64,000 nt of DNA, taken from the NCBI RefSeq assembly GCF_964275005.1, contig NC_092695.1, positions 11,671,697-11,735,696 of the forward strand, written 5' to 3'. Source of the DNA: Diadema setosum. Lineage: Eukaryota; Echinodermata; Echinoidea; Diadematoida; Diadematidae. Below the pieces are notes generated by a model. It saw only the letters and a list, made by a program, of their open reading frames with translations, ran no database searches and was not told the DNA's origin. Positions 54,401-64,000 of this stretch are shown in pieces. The first letter of the stretch is position 1. Each line of letters starts with the position of its first letter. The translations under genes and the position numbers were made by a program.

Positions 54401-56220
54401 GTACTTAAGTTACACAACTGAACACATTTCATGCAAATTTTGCCCATCTTCTACAAAACAATCTATATGAGGAAACTTACAGATCAAATTTTTAAGTTTC
54501 ATAATTCAATCTTTGTGTTATCCACAGTGGTTCTAAAGGGGATTCAGGGCTATATGCAATTCACGCAGAACTACAATGTTGTTGTATGTATTTTTCACTC
54601 AATGTTGCACCATAATCCTTGCATTGTTGCATAAAGTTACACTTGAAATAAAACACACAAATTAATTGCAAAATTCTGCATGCTGGGATCTAAAGGGTAA
54701 AAGGTCTTAAGAATTAATTTGTAATAAACATAATATTATGATCTCCAAACATAACTACCAATGCAACAGGGTGTATAAAATTTATGAAAATAATTGATGT
54801 GCATGATCACCAAAATTTCTTTGTATATGCTGTATAAAAATCAGTTCCTTTTTTCACATTGCCAAGGGAAAACTTTAAGACACTGGGCATTCTCATAAGT
54901 ACATTCTAAAGAACTGTGACCTCAGTTGCTAGTCTGCAGTGATTTCTTTATGTATGGTGAAAGAAACTCTCCAATCATCTTACAGTATACTTTAGGCTCT
55001 GAGATATACTTGTCCACCATGAAGTTGTGGGTTTTTTGGGGGTTTTTTTTGGTCTTATAAATCATACATCAAGGAAGAAGTGTAATTCACAAGTTCTGGT
55101 TACACAAGAGATGCAAGACATGCTGTTTGCTGGTCATGAGGGATGCGAAGTGTCTTCATACAACATCTTGATGGTTCTTTGCTGTTGCATTAAATAAAAG
55201 GAAGACAAACTTGCAGCCCCCTGCCTGTGGAAATGCTGTTCTAATCTCACATTTCCTTCCTACTCCTAGACATATTAGGATATATCACAAAAATTTAGGC
55301 CACAGTACGAAATTGTTTGCGATCCTATTTCAAGTCTTACCTTTCTACATTGCATTCTTGCCATATGGCGAATGAGATATTTTTTCCAGACTTGAGATTT
55401 GACACACACACCACGTTTGTACAATGTATCAATGAAAACTTATCAGTGACCCATTGATTCTGATATTTCCTACTCAGAAATGTCAGAATTTAAGAACTAC
55501 GTAGACATCACTTTCCAACACTGACTAGACACTCACAGTGAGTTTGCATTTTCCTTATCTCACCCTCCCCCCCCCAAAAAAAAAAAACCAACAAACAACA
55601 ACAAAAAAACACAATCACATATCTTTCAAGACATATGAATCACTTTGCAGGTGTAATCTGACAGTAAGTGTGGAATATCGAAAATGGAAAGCAGAGCAAA
55701 ACATTCCAATGAGCATAACATAGTTACATCCCGAGACAGAATGACTAAAAAAATATACATATATTTTACAGCATGCACCCTGCTTTAAGGCAATATCATG
55801 CCTGTGACTTCCATCATGGCATTCAACCAAGTTAAACTGGCTGAATGTGTTGACAATCACATGTTTTGATTTCTACTCCATCAATGCAGCAAAAACTTGG
55901 TTACATCAATATTGTTAAGTTATTTCTGGCAGCAATTTAATCTCCAGAGCTGGAAACTGTACTAAGTGCAGTAGTTTCATAGCTACATCTTCATATCTCT
56001 CATGCACAACTGGCAAACATCACCCTTAAACAGTACAACTGCTCTTATGAGTGATGACAAATGTATATCAAATTTGTGTGATTAAACTACCTTGTAGAGC
56101 AACACAGCTTCATATTTTCCGAAGAAGAAACAAAACAACAAAGAGTTTCTGTTAAAACGTTGTGGTATTTCTACCATGAACTCTGACGGACACACGAGAG
56201 ACATCCTTTGGAAATGATTC

Positions 56221-57280
56221 AAGGACAAGTTCACCTTTATACACATGTGAATTGAATGAATGCAGTAATACTAATAGAACACATCAGTTAAGTGTTAAGG
56301 AAAATCAGACAATCCATTAAAAAGTTATGAATTTTTGAAAATTTCTGAGCAGTCACTGCTGGATGAGAAGGCTATGTGTACTGCAGTTCATTATGTCACA
56401 TGTGTAGCACAATATAAGGAAAATCTAAAGAAAATTTCACAAAATTTAATTCCTTTAAAAAAGTACACATTCCTTCAAATTGTAACTGATGTATGTCAAG
56501 GGTAATATCATTCTCCCTACCTTCTGAAAGAGGCAAGTCAAGTGCTCTTTTATTGTGTGAGAAAAGTGAAAAACTACTGAATATTCTTTACATTTTCTTT
56601 ATATCGTTCTAAACATGACATTACAAACTGTAATAGCTGCCTCATCCAGCGATGGCGGCACTGAAACTTCAAGAATTTATCTCTTTTGAACAGATTGTCC
56701 GACTTTTCTCAAACTTTCACAGATGTGTTCTATTCGGTTTAAACATTGCTGCATTCTCTCAGTTCACATGTAGTGTAACAGTGGTTTCTTTAGCGGTGGT
56801 TTTATTTTCGCGCTTTTCGCGCTTTGAGATTGAATCGCAAATTTAACATCACGCGAAATTGTTTTGAAAAGTCGCGTGAAATTAACCGCGCAAGGAAATG
56901 TTTTGAACTCACCGCGTGTTACAACACTATTGCGCACATGCACACACGAAGATTCCGCGCATTGAGTGTATTGATGGTCAACACACACACAGCGATACCG
57001 CGCAATGTAGGTACAAGCATGTTATAAAGTATTCGAGAGACGGGATTTCAGGTAAACCTGCATTTAATTTTAATTTCTATCTGATAAATAAAAGAATAAT
57101 TGGATTATAGTTTGGGTTTTCATGTGCAAAATAAAACAGTTTTTGCCGACTGTGAACTGACAGATTTTGCCGACCGCGAATTTAAACACATGCAAAAAAG
57201 TCGGCACTGATGGAAACCGCCAAAGTTTCTATATGCGAAATAAACCACTTTTACAGTATATCAAGGTGAACTTATCCTTT
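56221..57280. mobile_element. ~1-kb element with AAGGACAAGTTCACCTT ends
   Basis: AAGGACAAGTTCACCTTTAT at 56221 is matched by the complement of AAGGTGAACTTATCCTTT ending at 57280. The interior includes TTTCGCG-like sequence. It stops 220 bp from the Gemin5 stop codon. Confidence 0.5.
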
Positions 57281-57500
57281 CTAACATGCAACATAAACTT
57301 CCTGAGTGCTACTGCATTTCTCTTACTTCTTGGGCAACTAACCGCAAGGTCTGTAAACATTATAGTTATCCTGAAATTATTCTTCTCCATTGGAGTATTG
57401 CCATTTCTTCTTCTAACTTGGTATTCAAGATATTCTTTTGGCATTCCTGTGGTTACTGCATCAAGTTCTATATTCCCATCAAGATCTTCACCATTACACA

Positions 57501-57665
57501 TTAGGGGGCCGAGTCTATGTAACAGTTGCACCAATCACAGAGCTGCCTGGCAAGACACACCATATCCATGTTTCCTGACTGGATGTCAGACTCAGCCTGT
57601 AGTAAGGTCATGGTCAACTTGAAGAGGGCAGCACACGAGGAAACAGGGTCAGGAAAATATTGTAC
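57501..57665 (-). CDS. GEMIN5: Gemin5 last coding exon
   Basis: It encodes VQYFPDPVSSCAALFKLTMT, then SDIQSGNMDMVCLARQLCDW and CNCYIDSAP with TAA at 57501-57503. FPDPVSSCAALF corresponds to the FPDVLECCLVLL stretch near the Gemin5 C-terminus. The acceptor is TGTGCTTTTGCAG. Confidence 0.88.
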   Translation of the reverse strand, partial: VQYFPDPVSSCAALFKLTMTLLQAESDIQSGNMDMVCLARQLCDWCNCYIDSAP

Positions 57666-59766
57666 CTGCAAAAGCACAATAAGGAAAAAAATTGTTGTTT
57701 TTTAGATTGATTGAGGTTTATCTAACACTTCCACAAAACAACATATAACAGAAACAGACAGCATTACAAACAATAGGACATATATGAAAGCATTAGAATT
57801 ACAACAACAATCTTCACGAGTAATACGTGAAAACAAAAATAATCGGATAGTGTTAGGAGACAAGCAGGAAGGTACAGCCTTATTTTATGCCCATCTCAAA
57901 AAGAAGAAAAGTATTGTTAGCATGAATCATGTTATTGAAATATTGCTTGATAAATATAACAAAAATCTCAAATATAACAAATGAATAGGATTCATTTTCA
58001 TACACTATGTATTCAATCCAGTGGATCAATGCACTTTCTTGTCTCTTTATGCAATCATAAATAATCCTGAAAATAAAATAAAGCACTTCAGTAACACATC
58101 AACCTCACAAAACATCTTCAAAATTTTCCTTCATAACTTTGTAAATATTTCAAGCAGGGAATTTTTTCTATCTCCCTCCAAAATTTTAGGTCATGCTATG
58201 AAACTACTTGTCAGATGAATAAGATCTTCTTTTGTTGAATCCACAAGGATTCAACTGTAGAATGACTTAAAAGAGAGTAGGTTACCTCTTTTTGGAGCTG
58301 GTTTCGAAGCGGTTGCAGTGCATCTCTTGCACTTGCTTGACTTGTGACTCTTCGCAGCTCATCTGAGGTCAATGTGGCAAGATCCCTCGCAAGCTTTCTA
58401 CTCCGAGATCGCCATCTCTGTTCTGGACATGCCTTACTTGATGCAGGACTATGTGGAAGCAGAGAATCAAGTCTATGGCAGACAAGGTGTGGCAGGGCAA
58501 ACTGCTCATCGAGAAGGATAGCCTTTATCTCTACAAGCTTCCCAACATCGACCTCTGAGGGGGCTACTGATCCATTCACTTTTGGGGAGTTGCTGACAAC
58601 TACATCACTTGGTTTATCAACTCTCTGATCGAGTGAGGATGTGGATGAAGCGCTGATCTCTTTCTGTGACTCACACTTTGCTGCTGCAGGTCTTGAATTC
58701 TGAGGTGTCTCAGAGGGAGAAACTTGGCAAACTTCCTTCCCCTGCAGCAGCAGGCTGTTGCCTGCATCATCAGTTTCCATGACAACGTTAGTATTCCCAT
58801 CTGTCCTCTCAAGTCCGCTGCAGGAGTTATCACCATCGCCTCTTTGTACAATCCCATCATGACTAACAGCTTTCTCCTCTGTGGCATCATCCTCTCTGTC
58901 TCCTCCAACTTCTGCTCCTTGCTCAAGCATGGACAGTAACCTAGCAACTGCATCCGCTTTTGATGGAGAACACACATGAACATTCTGAGTGGCATCTGAC
59001 GGTTCACATACATCCCCTTTGGCCGTCGCTTGCTCAACGAGCCATTCTTTCCATCGTACTTTGGACAGCGACATCGGCCACAAGGGATTCTTGAGAGATG
59101 TGAGCTCCTCAAAGAGATGTCCTTCTGTCCTGGGGTTAGAGATGACTTCGTCACCTGCCGATGGCGATGTCAGCATACCATCCCCTGATTCACTGCTCTG
59201 TGTCTCCACTGATATCCTCTCTGCCTCTCCTACAAGGCTACTGTCCTTCTTATCTCCAACAGGTTGAGTGCTGTCTGTCACATCTCCTTTCGCTTCTGCA
59301 TCATTGTTGTGCTCTGAGGAGATGAAGCCTGCCATCATGTGGTAGAGTTGGGTCAGTTGGTATTGGGCTCTAACACAGGTAAGCATCGCTGCCATCTGGT
59401 TGTCTCCTTGTACTTTTGATTGGAGATCATCCAGTGAATATGTGCCTGTTGAGATGCACAACAGAAGGACAGTGATTTCACATGATCTCCATAAAACCTG
59501 TGCCAAGCAAAGGAAATCTGTAGTTTTAAAATTCTTGACCTTAAACTTTGACCTTGCCCTCATGCACATCATGCCACATATCAATCAGACAAATTTGTTT
59601 TCAAACTTCAATCTAATGCCATGTTTGGTTGAATATGATGTAACACTTCTACTCTAGATATAATCATTCTCTTTGGCATGTGACTTGAAGAAAAGTTAAC
59701 AATTCTTACTTTTTTATCTCTACCATCTTTCTCTGAAATTTTCAAATTTACGTATCCAGAAAATGA

Positions 59767-59797
<31 letters not shown>

Positions 59798-61143
59798 CAA
59801 AAACAAATCTTCAGCTGTGCTGGGGGACTCACATCTGTTTTAAAGTATGTACTCTGATTCAGCAAATATGCAGGTATATATGACTGATTTTAGTGACAAT
59901 GAAGAAGAAAATCAAAATTCTTTGAGAGCTAGTTCATTCAGTCAAGATAGGAGGGATGTGCAGCATTGGAGGAAGAGGATGGGCCCCATTTCATAAAAGG
60001 TTGATATGATAGCAACTCTTGCTGGAACGACAGTTGTCATAGTAACAACAAGAATCCAGCTACCTGACTGGCTGTTGCTATTGGAAGTTGCCATTCCAGC
60101 ATGAGTTGCTATCACTAGCATCTTTTATAAACTGGGGCCCTGGTATTCTGCAAGATTCAAGCAAATGGCTGTTTTACCAAGTGGTGCAGCCAACTGCAGC
60201 AGACAGACAGCAATGGCAGGATATCCACACTCATGGCACGCCTTCAGCACCCGACACAGATGGAGCATGGCGACCTCTGGTTGACCTGAGCTTTGACCCC
60301 TGAGGCAAACTAATAAGTGCTGAGCAGCAAACCTCAGCATCTGCACACGAAGGTAAAGAAGACGAATAGTTGGGTTTGCAATACTGAAAATTACATATAT
60401 TCTGTCACGGCAATATTTTCATTTGTATTGCCTGTCGTATTGTATATATTTTGTGTGTTGATAAAAGAGTCTGTGCATTTAGATTCATATTGGCAAGTGA
60501 TTAGCGTAGGAACTTTATCATTACCACACAGAAACCCAAAACAATACGCTACAACTGAGAAAATCACAAGCAAACATCTACCAGCATGTAAGTTCAGGTG
60601 TTGGCATACATTTTAAATTTGCTTATTGTTAAAAAAATAAAAAATAAGTAAATAAAAATAATAATACAGTATTCATCACATAATCGGGCATCTGATAATC
60701 GGGAACCTCGCTTAAATGACATACGCTTCCCAGAAACATTTCCAATGCATGTTATTTTCACTGGATAATCGGGCGGGGACCTCTGATAAACGGGACAATT
60801 TTTCTTCAAGCGATCTTTGATTTTGTTGATATTTTACACAAAAAATCTACCAAAATACCACAACAATATTTCAAAGATTCCCTATCAGTTGTCGTTTACA
60901 TCGAACTTACAAAGCAAGCTTCGGACTGGTGTGTTTTGACTTCCGTCCATCCAGTACACGTACATGCATAGCCACGAAAGCGCCGTGTATAAGTATCCAT
61001 GCCATTGCGAAACACATGCTTTCGCAAACATTCTTCTCCCCTACATAGAAGCAAAGCCATGTGCAGGGAGAGCTAGAGGGTCGCGCCGAGGGGTAGCGTG
61101 GTTGTGTATTCATGTACATGTACAGTATGTCAGTATGCATATG

Positions 61144-61174
<31 letters not shown>

Positions 61175-63746
61175 ACTACATGTACATGTCGTATGCCGTT
61201 AGTGTATGGTGAGTGCTCATCGCGAAATCGGGCACCCCGCTTAAAGGGGCCGTGTTTGCTACTCCCAACCTGTCTCGATTATGTGATGAATACTGTACTA
61301 TAAATAATAATAATTCATATTTTACAGTCATAACTTGGTCAAAAAGAAATAAACTCCACTATTGTATATCAATACTACAGTGTATGTCTCTTTTAATCCA
61401 AAAGCATGGCTCATGAACCACATATGACATGATTATGCATGTGGCTACCAATCATATCAACATAAGAAAATTTTTGACGAAAGAATATGTTAACATGATC
61501 AAGCCCTGATTATGACTTACACATGCCACCATAATTGTCAACACTTACTTTGTTGATGTCGCCTGATAAATTGCTTGTTGGCATGGCAACATCATCAATG
61601 GAATTCAGGTCATGTGACAAAGTAGAAGACATGTCTGCTCTCTGGAACATGCCATCCAGGAGGGGGGTTTCATCATGGAGGGGCACAGACCAAGAACACC
61701 CACTAGCACTCACATCTGCAGGAGAAATGCACAGTAGTGCAAAAGTTGGGTAACATTGGTTGGTTCTAGGAACACAAGCCATTATCATTTGCCTGTTGTT
61801 GTTCTATCTTCTTTTATTTTTGAACGAACATTTTTCATTCATTACTAAAGGGAAATTTATCCAACATCTTCTCAAGTAATGGACAATCCAGGACAATTCA
61901 GACAATTCTTGACTAACCTCATGTTTCTCAGTGTTGCAAAAGTAATCAATTCTGATAGATTTCTTAAAATCATTTCCTGAATCACTTTCCCTTGGGGGGG
62001 AAAATGAATATACAACTTGAACCTCCTGACAATGGTTGTACAATCTTATCCATTTTAATTACATATAAACATCTGTAATAATAAGCCCCTTCACCTGTCC
62101 AGCACACCCTGTCTAGGATTCTGCTGTGCCCTTCAGTGTAGCTGATAGTGTGAGAGGGTGTAAGATATCCTTGATGAACCAAACACCAGACTAATACTTC
62201 ATACACCAACAACAGCTGAGCTTGGTCCTGTGGAAAATCAAGCATACAAACAAAACACCACACCATCATTATTTACACTGAAGTTTGAATACATGTAATA
62301 GAAACAGTAGATAGACTATAAGAAAAAGAACCATGTACTCTCTTCAGAGCAATGATTGCAATGCATACTTGTTAATTTCTTTTTCCAATGAGTCTACACC
62401 AAAGAATGAATATGCATTTTCTCAACACTAGCAATAATCAACACACTTACATCAGATCCTTTCACTAAGATACTCATAAAATACCGATTGTTTAAAACTT
62501 ATTCTTTACCCATGTCCCTTGTTGCAGCCTCATGAAATTTGTTTCTCCTCTCATTACAATACATTAAAAAAATGCTGACAACTGCAGATCATTGAGGGAA
62601 AATTGCAAAACTTCAGACTGAAATGTTATGAATAGACATAGAACAATTGAAGTTAAACAAAAAAGTAAAGACAAATAAAAGCTGCAGTCCTACACAGAAT
62701 CTGTGACAGAGGTCATCTGCAAACTCAGGCCTCACCTTGTACTTTTCATGCCGTGAGAAAACTTCCAGGGCCTCTCTCCACTGTCCCGTAGCCAAGGCAG
62801 AGTTCAGGTACCTGGTTGCTATGGACTCCACCAGGGCATCTCCAACCAAATCCGACACGACAGCCACGTTGAGGGCAGTCTGCAGCGACGAGTGGTCTCC
62901 TTTACGGGCCAGGAGCCGGACAGCATTCAGGCATTGGTCAGCTGCGAGGTAGCTGTAAAACAGTGACAGTTGTGCAATAAGGAATATGGAAGGCCATCTA
63001 TTGTGAATGCAATTTATGGTCTTACAGAGCATGAGAATAGTGTCTACTGAGAAATCTGTAAATTGTTGAAATGATGACATACAAAGGTTTTGACCGAAAA
63101 ACCCAAGGAAAATATTGAGATTGGCCATTGTGGGACTATATACAGACATGGCAATCTATATTTTGTCATAATTCTTTTTCTTTTCCAAAAAAGAGGGAAG
63201 GATTTTCACTATTGTGCCTCTACATAAGAGGGGGCACTATGGCATAGTGGCTGAGACTCCCAACTCCCAGTCCAAGGACCCAAGTTCAAATCAAGCCCAA
63301 AGCTTACGTTCTTGGAGAAGATGTTTTTACCCACAAAGACCCTCTTGACCAAGGTGTATAAATGGGTACCTGGCAACACTTAGGCAATAATAATGGCAGG
63401 GCAGTCTGGTGGGGCAGTGGCAACACTGCAGAGGCTAACCTGGATAAATAAGACCTTATTATTATTATTATGATTATTCTGATCATTATACTGTTTCCAC
63501 TACATGCACACTAAAATCAAATTCAAACACTGTCCAAGACCCCATAACCTTGCCTTGCCTGACATAGCAATAGACTATCAGAGCTCAAAAATAATTTTAC
63601 TCTCACTGCTAACAGAGATAACTTACCAACGAGCCGCTTGCTCTGCACTGTTACTGCTCTCCAGCTGCGTGGCCCACGTCATGTAGAGGTCATGGAGAAC
63701 TGGGTCAGAGGGTAACAACCTCACCCGGGCCAGGGCAATAGCATCT
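57501..63746 (-). CDS. GEMIN5: Gemin5 (SMN complex), C-terminal part, 7 exons
   Basis: Exons (5'->3' on the - strand) are 63746-63627, 62952-62736, 62227-62095, 61715-61549, 60340-60178, 59445-58286 and 57665-57501. They give 707 residues in frame to TAA. The first exons encode ARVRLLPSDPVLHDLYMTWA and ARCYLAADQCLNAVRLLARK. These match the helical TPR-like dimerisation region of Gemin5 (vertebrate ARLRPEDPVLKDLYLSW and [20 protein letters not shown]). Later exons cover the region equivalent to the C-terminal RNA-binding part, with a large acidic low-complexity insert in exon 6. Gemin5 recognises snRNAs through N-terminal WD40 domains, which lie outside the window, for Sm-core assembly by the SMN complex, and also binds mRNAs and ribosomes. 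The gene is on the same strand as the DHHC gene to its left and runs off the right edge. Confidence 0.92.
58286..59445 (-). CDS. GEMIN5: Gemin5 large exon with acidic low-complexity insert
   Basis: A 1,160-bp exon of about 386 residues. It begins GTYSLDDLQSKVQGDNQMAA, runs through a Ser/Glu/Asp-rich stretch without recognisable fold, and ends in a helical region (LVEIKAILLDEQFALPHLVC, LRNQLQKE). The donor is AAGAG|GTAACC. The same sequence also carries open frames in other phases (e.g. 58600-59154), which are shadows. Confidence 0.9.
59766..59807. repeat. (ACAAA)n microsatellite
   Basis: About eight AACAAA/ACAAA units in a Gemin5 intron. Confidence 0.9.
59987..60145. mobile_element. MITE with GGGCCCCATTTCATAAA ends
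   Basis: GGGCCCCATTTCATAAAAGG at the left and the complement of ATCTTTTATAAACTGGGGCC at the right, with inner arms ATGATAGCAACTC / GAGTTGCTATCAC. It ends about 30 bp inside the intron that follows the Gemin5 exon at 60178-60340. Confidence 0.85.
60178..60340 (-). CDS. GEMIN5: Gemin5 exon: helical segment
   Basis: It encodes MLRFAAQHLLVCLRGQSSGQ and CHECGYPAIAVCLLQLAAPL. The acceptor is TTACCTTCGTGTGCAG and the donor is ACTTG|GTAAAA. A small MITE begins about 30 bp past the donor. Confidence 0.9.
60667..61295. mobile_element. pogo/Tigger-like non-autonomous element
   Basis: TA|CAGTATTCATCACATAATCG and the complement of CGATTATGTGATGAATACTG|TA give 20-bp inverted ends with TA duplications. 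Subterminal TGATAATCGGGAACC and GATAAACGGGA repeats fit pogo-like elements. The 629 bp contain a (TG)n run and no transposase. Confidence 0.85.
61549..61715 (-). CDS. GEMIN5: Gemin5 exon
   Basis: It encodes VSASGCSWSVPLHDETPLLD and on to PTSNLSGDINK, poorly conserved and acidic/polar. The acceptor is TTTCTCCTGCAG and the donor is CAAA|GTAAGT. It is phase-consistent with both neighbours. Confidence 0.85.
62095..62227 (-). CDS. GEMIN5: Gemin5 exon
   Basis: It encodes DQAQLLLVYEVLVWCLVHQG and on to ILDRVCWT. The acceptor is GATTTTCCACAG and the donor is GACAG|GTGAAG. Phases are 0 in and 1 out. Confidence 0.9.
62736..62952 (-). CDS. GEMIN5: Gemin5 exon: TPR-like region
   Basis: It encodes YLAADQCLNAVRLLARKGDH, SSLQTALNVAVVSDLVGDAL and REALEVFSRHEKYK. 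The donor AAG|GTGAGG is consensus. The split Cys codon gives ARCYLAADQC, as in vertebrate Gemin5. Confidence 0.93.
63229..63472 (+). mobile_element. tRNA-derived SINE
   Basis: TGGCATAGTGG at 63240 fits the Pol III A box and GTTCAAATC at 63284 fits the B box, 44 bp apart as in tRNA genes. Downstream are TAAATGGGTACCTGGCA and a terminal (TTA)n tail near 63457-63470. It lies in a Gemin5 intron, antisense to the gene. Confidence 0.85.
63627..63746 (-). CDS. GEMIN5: Gemin5 exon: TPR-like dimerisation region
   Basis: It encodes DAIALARVRLLPSDPVLHDL then YMTWATQLESSNSAEQAAR. The acceptor is CTGCATGCAG and the donor is CGTTG|GTAAGT. Confidence 0.93.
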
Positions 63747-63784
63747 CTGCATGCAGTGTGGGAGACATGGAACAATATGTTGTT

Positions 63785-64000
63785 TTCAACTATATCACAC
63801 CATATCGTATCATATCATACCATGGTATAGCATACTATGGTATATTATATCATACCACATCATACCATACGATATCATATCCCGCCACATATTATCATAA
63901 AATATCACATCATGTCATTCCACATTGCACCCTTTGTACCATATCATTAAATTTATATAGCACATCATACTCTATCACACCATAACATATCAAATCTCTC
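63785..64000. repeat. Degenerate (ATATC/ATACC)n pentanucleotide repeat
   Basis: From 63785 to the window edge, variants of CATATCATACCATATCATAT dominate, with a palindromic CATACCATGGTATAG. It probably continues beyond the window in the Gemin5 intron. Confidence 0.85.

Larger units (their letters stand above)
50633..57500. other. Intergenic region between the DHHC-ankyrin gene and Gemin5 (tandem, - strand)
   Basis: It should contain the DHHC-gene promoter and the Gemin5 3' UTR, but no TATA box or unambiguous poly(A) signal stands out. Repeats: a CCTCC-element relative at 51634, (TG)n at 53564, MITEs at 53671 and 54227, and an element at 56221-57280. Open frames are short and lack recognisable families. 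Confidence 0.55.

Noticed and set aside
57167..57622. 151-codon frame on the + strand over the Gemin5 last exon
   Set aside because: Antisense to a well-supported coding exon and lacking any family resemblance.
58600..59154. 184-codon frame within the large Gemin5 exon
   Set aside because: Alternative-frame shadow; the Gemin5 frame is continuous with phase-matched neighbouring exons.
63240..63292. Possible functional tRNA gene
   Set aside because: A and B boxes are present but cloverleaf pairing is poor and it is followed by SINE body and a (TTA)n tail.

Overview
This is a window of animal nuclear DNA. It has long introns with GT-AG boundaries, moderate AT richness, dense microsatellites and many short inverted-repeat (MITE-like) elements. 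The gene content and repeat style (tRNA-derived SINE with an ATT tail, TTTCGCG-rich palindromic MITEs, elements with GGGGCCC-NTTTCATAAA ends, 147-bp repeats carrying GTTACCATGGCAAC) suggest a marine invertebrate deuterostome, most probably an echinoderm such as a sea urchin. That organism call is inference from general knowledge; no search was run.

Three protein-coding genes can be assembled exon by exon, with matching splice phases throughout. (1) Positions 204-12714, + strand: the 3' part of a CDKL5-type protein kinase. It starts inside the catalytic domain, and the first exons lie left of the window. Twelve exons encode about 937 residues ending at TAG. (2) Positions 24532-50632, - strand: a complete 11-exon, 536-residue ankyrin-repeat DHHC palmitoyltransferase (HIP14/AKR class). 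(3) Positions 57501-63746, - strand: the C-terminal 707 residues (7 exons) of Gemin5, the SMN-complex snRNA/mRNA-binding protein; the gene continues right of the window. Genes 1 and 2 are convergent, with about 11.8 kb between their stops. Genes 2 and 3 are in tandem on the - strand, about 6.9 kb apart. I see no functional link between them beyond being neighbours.

The non-coding space is where the unusual structure lies. The CDKL5 intron at 833-4139 holds a 2.3-kb compound satellite of 11 units with nested (CTA)n arrays. The DHHC-gene introns hold a 3.6-kb hAT-like element inserted in a CAT microsatellite, a 147-bp tandem array with trimeric higher-order structure, a ~740-bp near-perfect hairpin nested in a 2.5-kb inverted composite, two copies of a ~390-bp foldback MITE, a pogo/Tigger-like element and several others. 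The Gemin5 introns hold a tRNA-SINE, a second pogo-like element and a small MITE. The intergenic regions are mostly repeat fragments with no supported genes.

No prokaryotic features, CRISPR arrays, rRNA genes or endogenous viral genes were recognised. Promoters and poly(A) sites could not be fixed with confidence from sequence alone.
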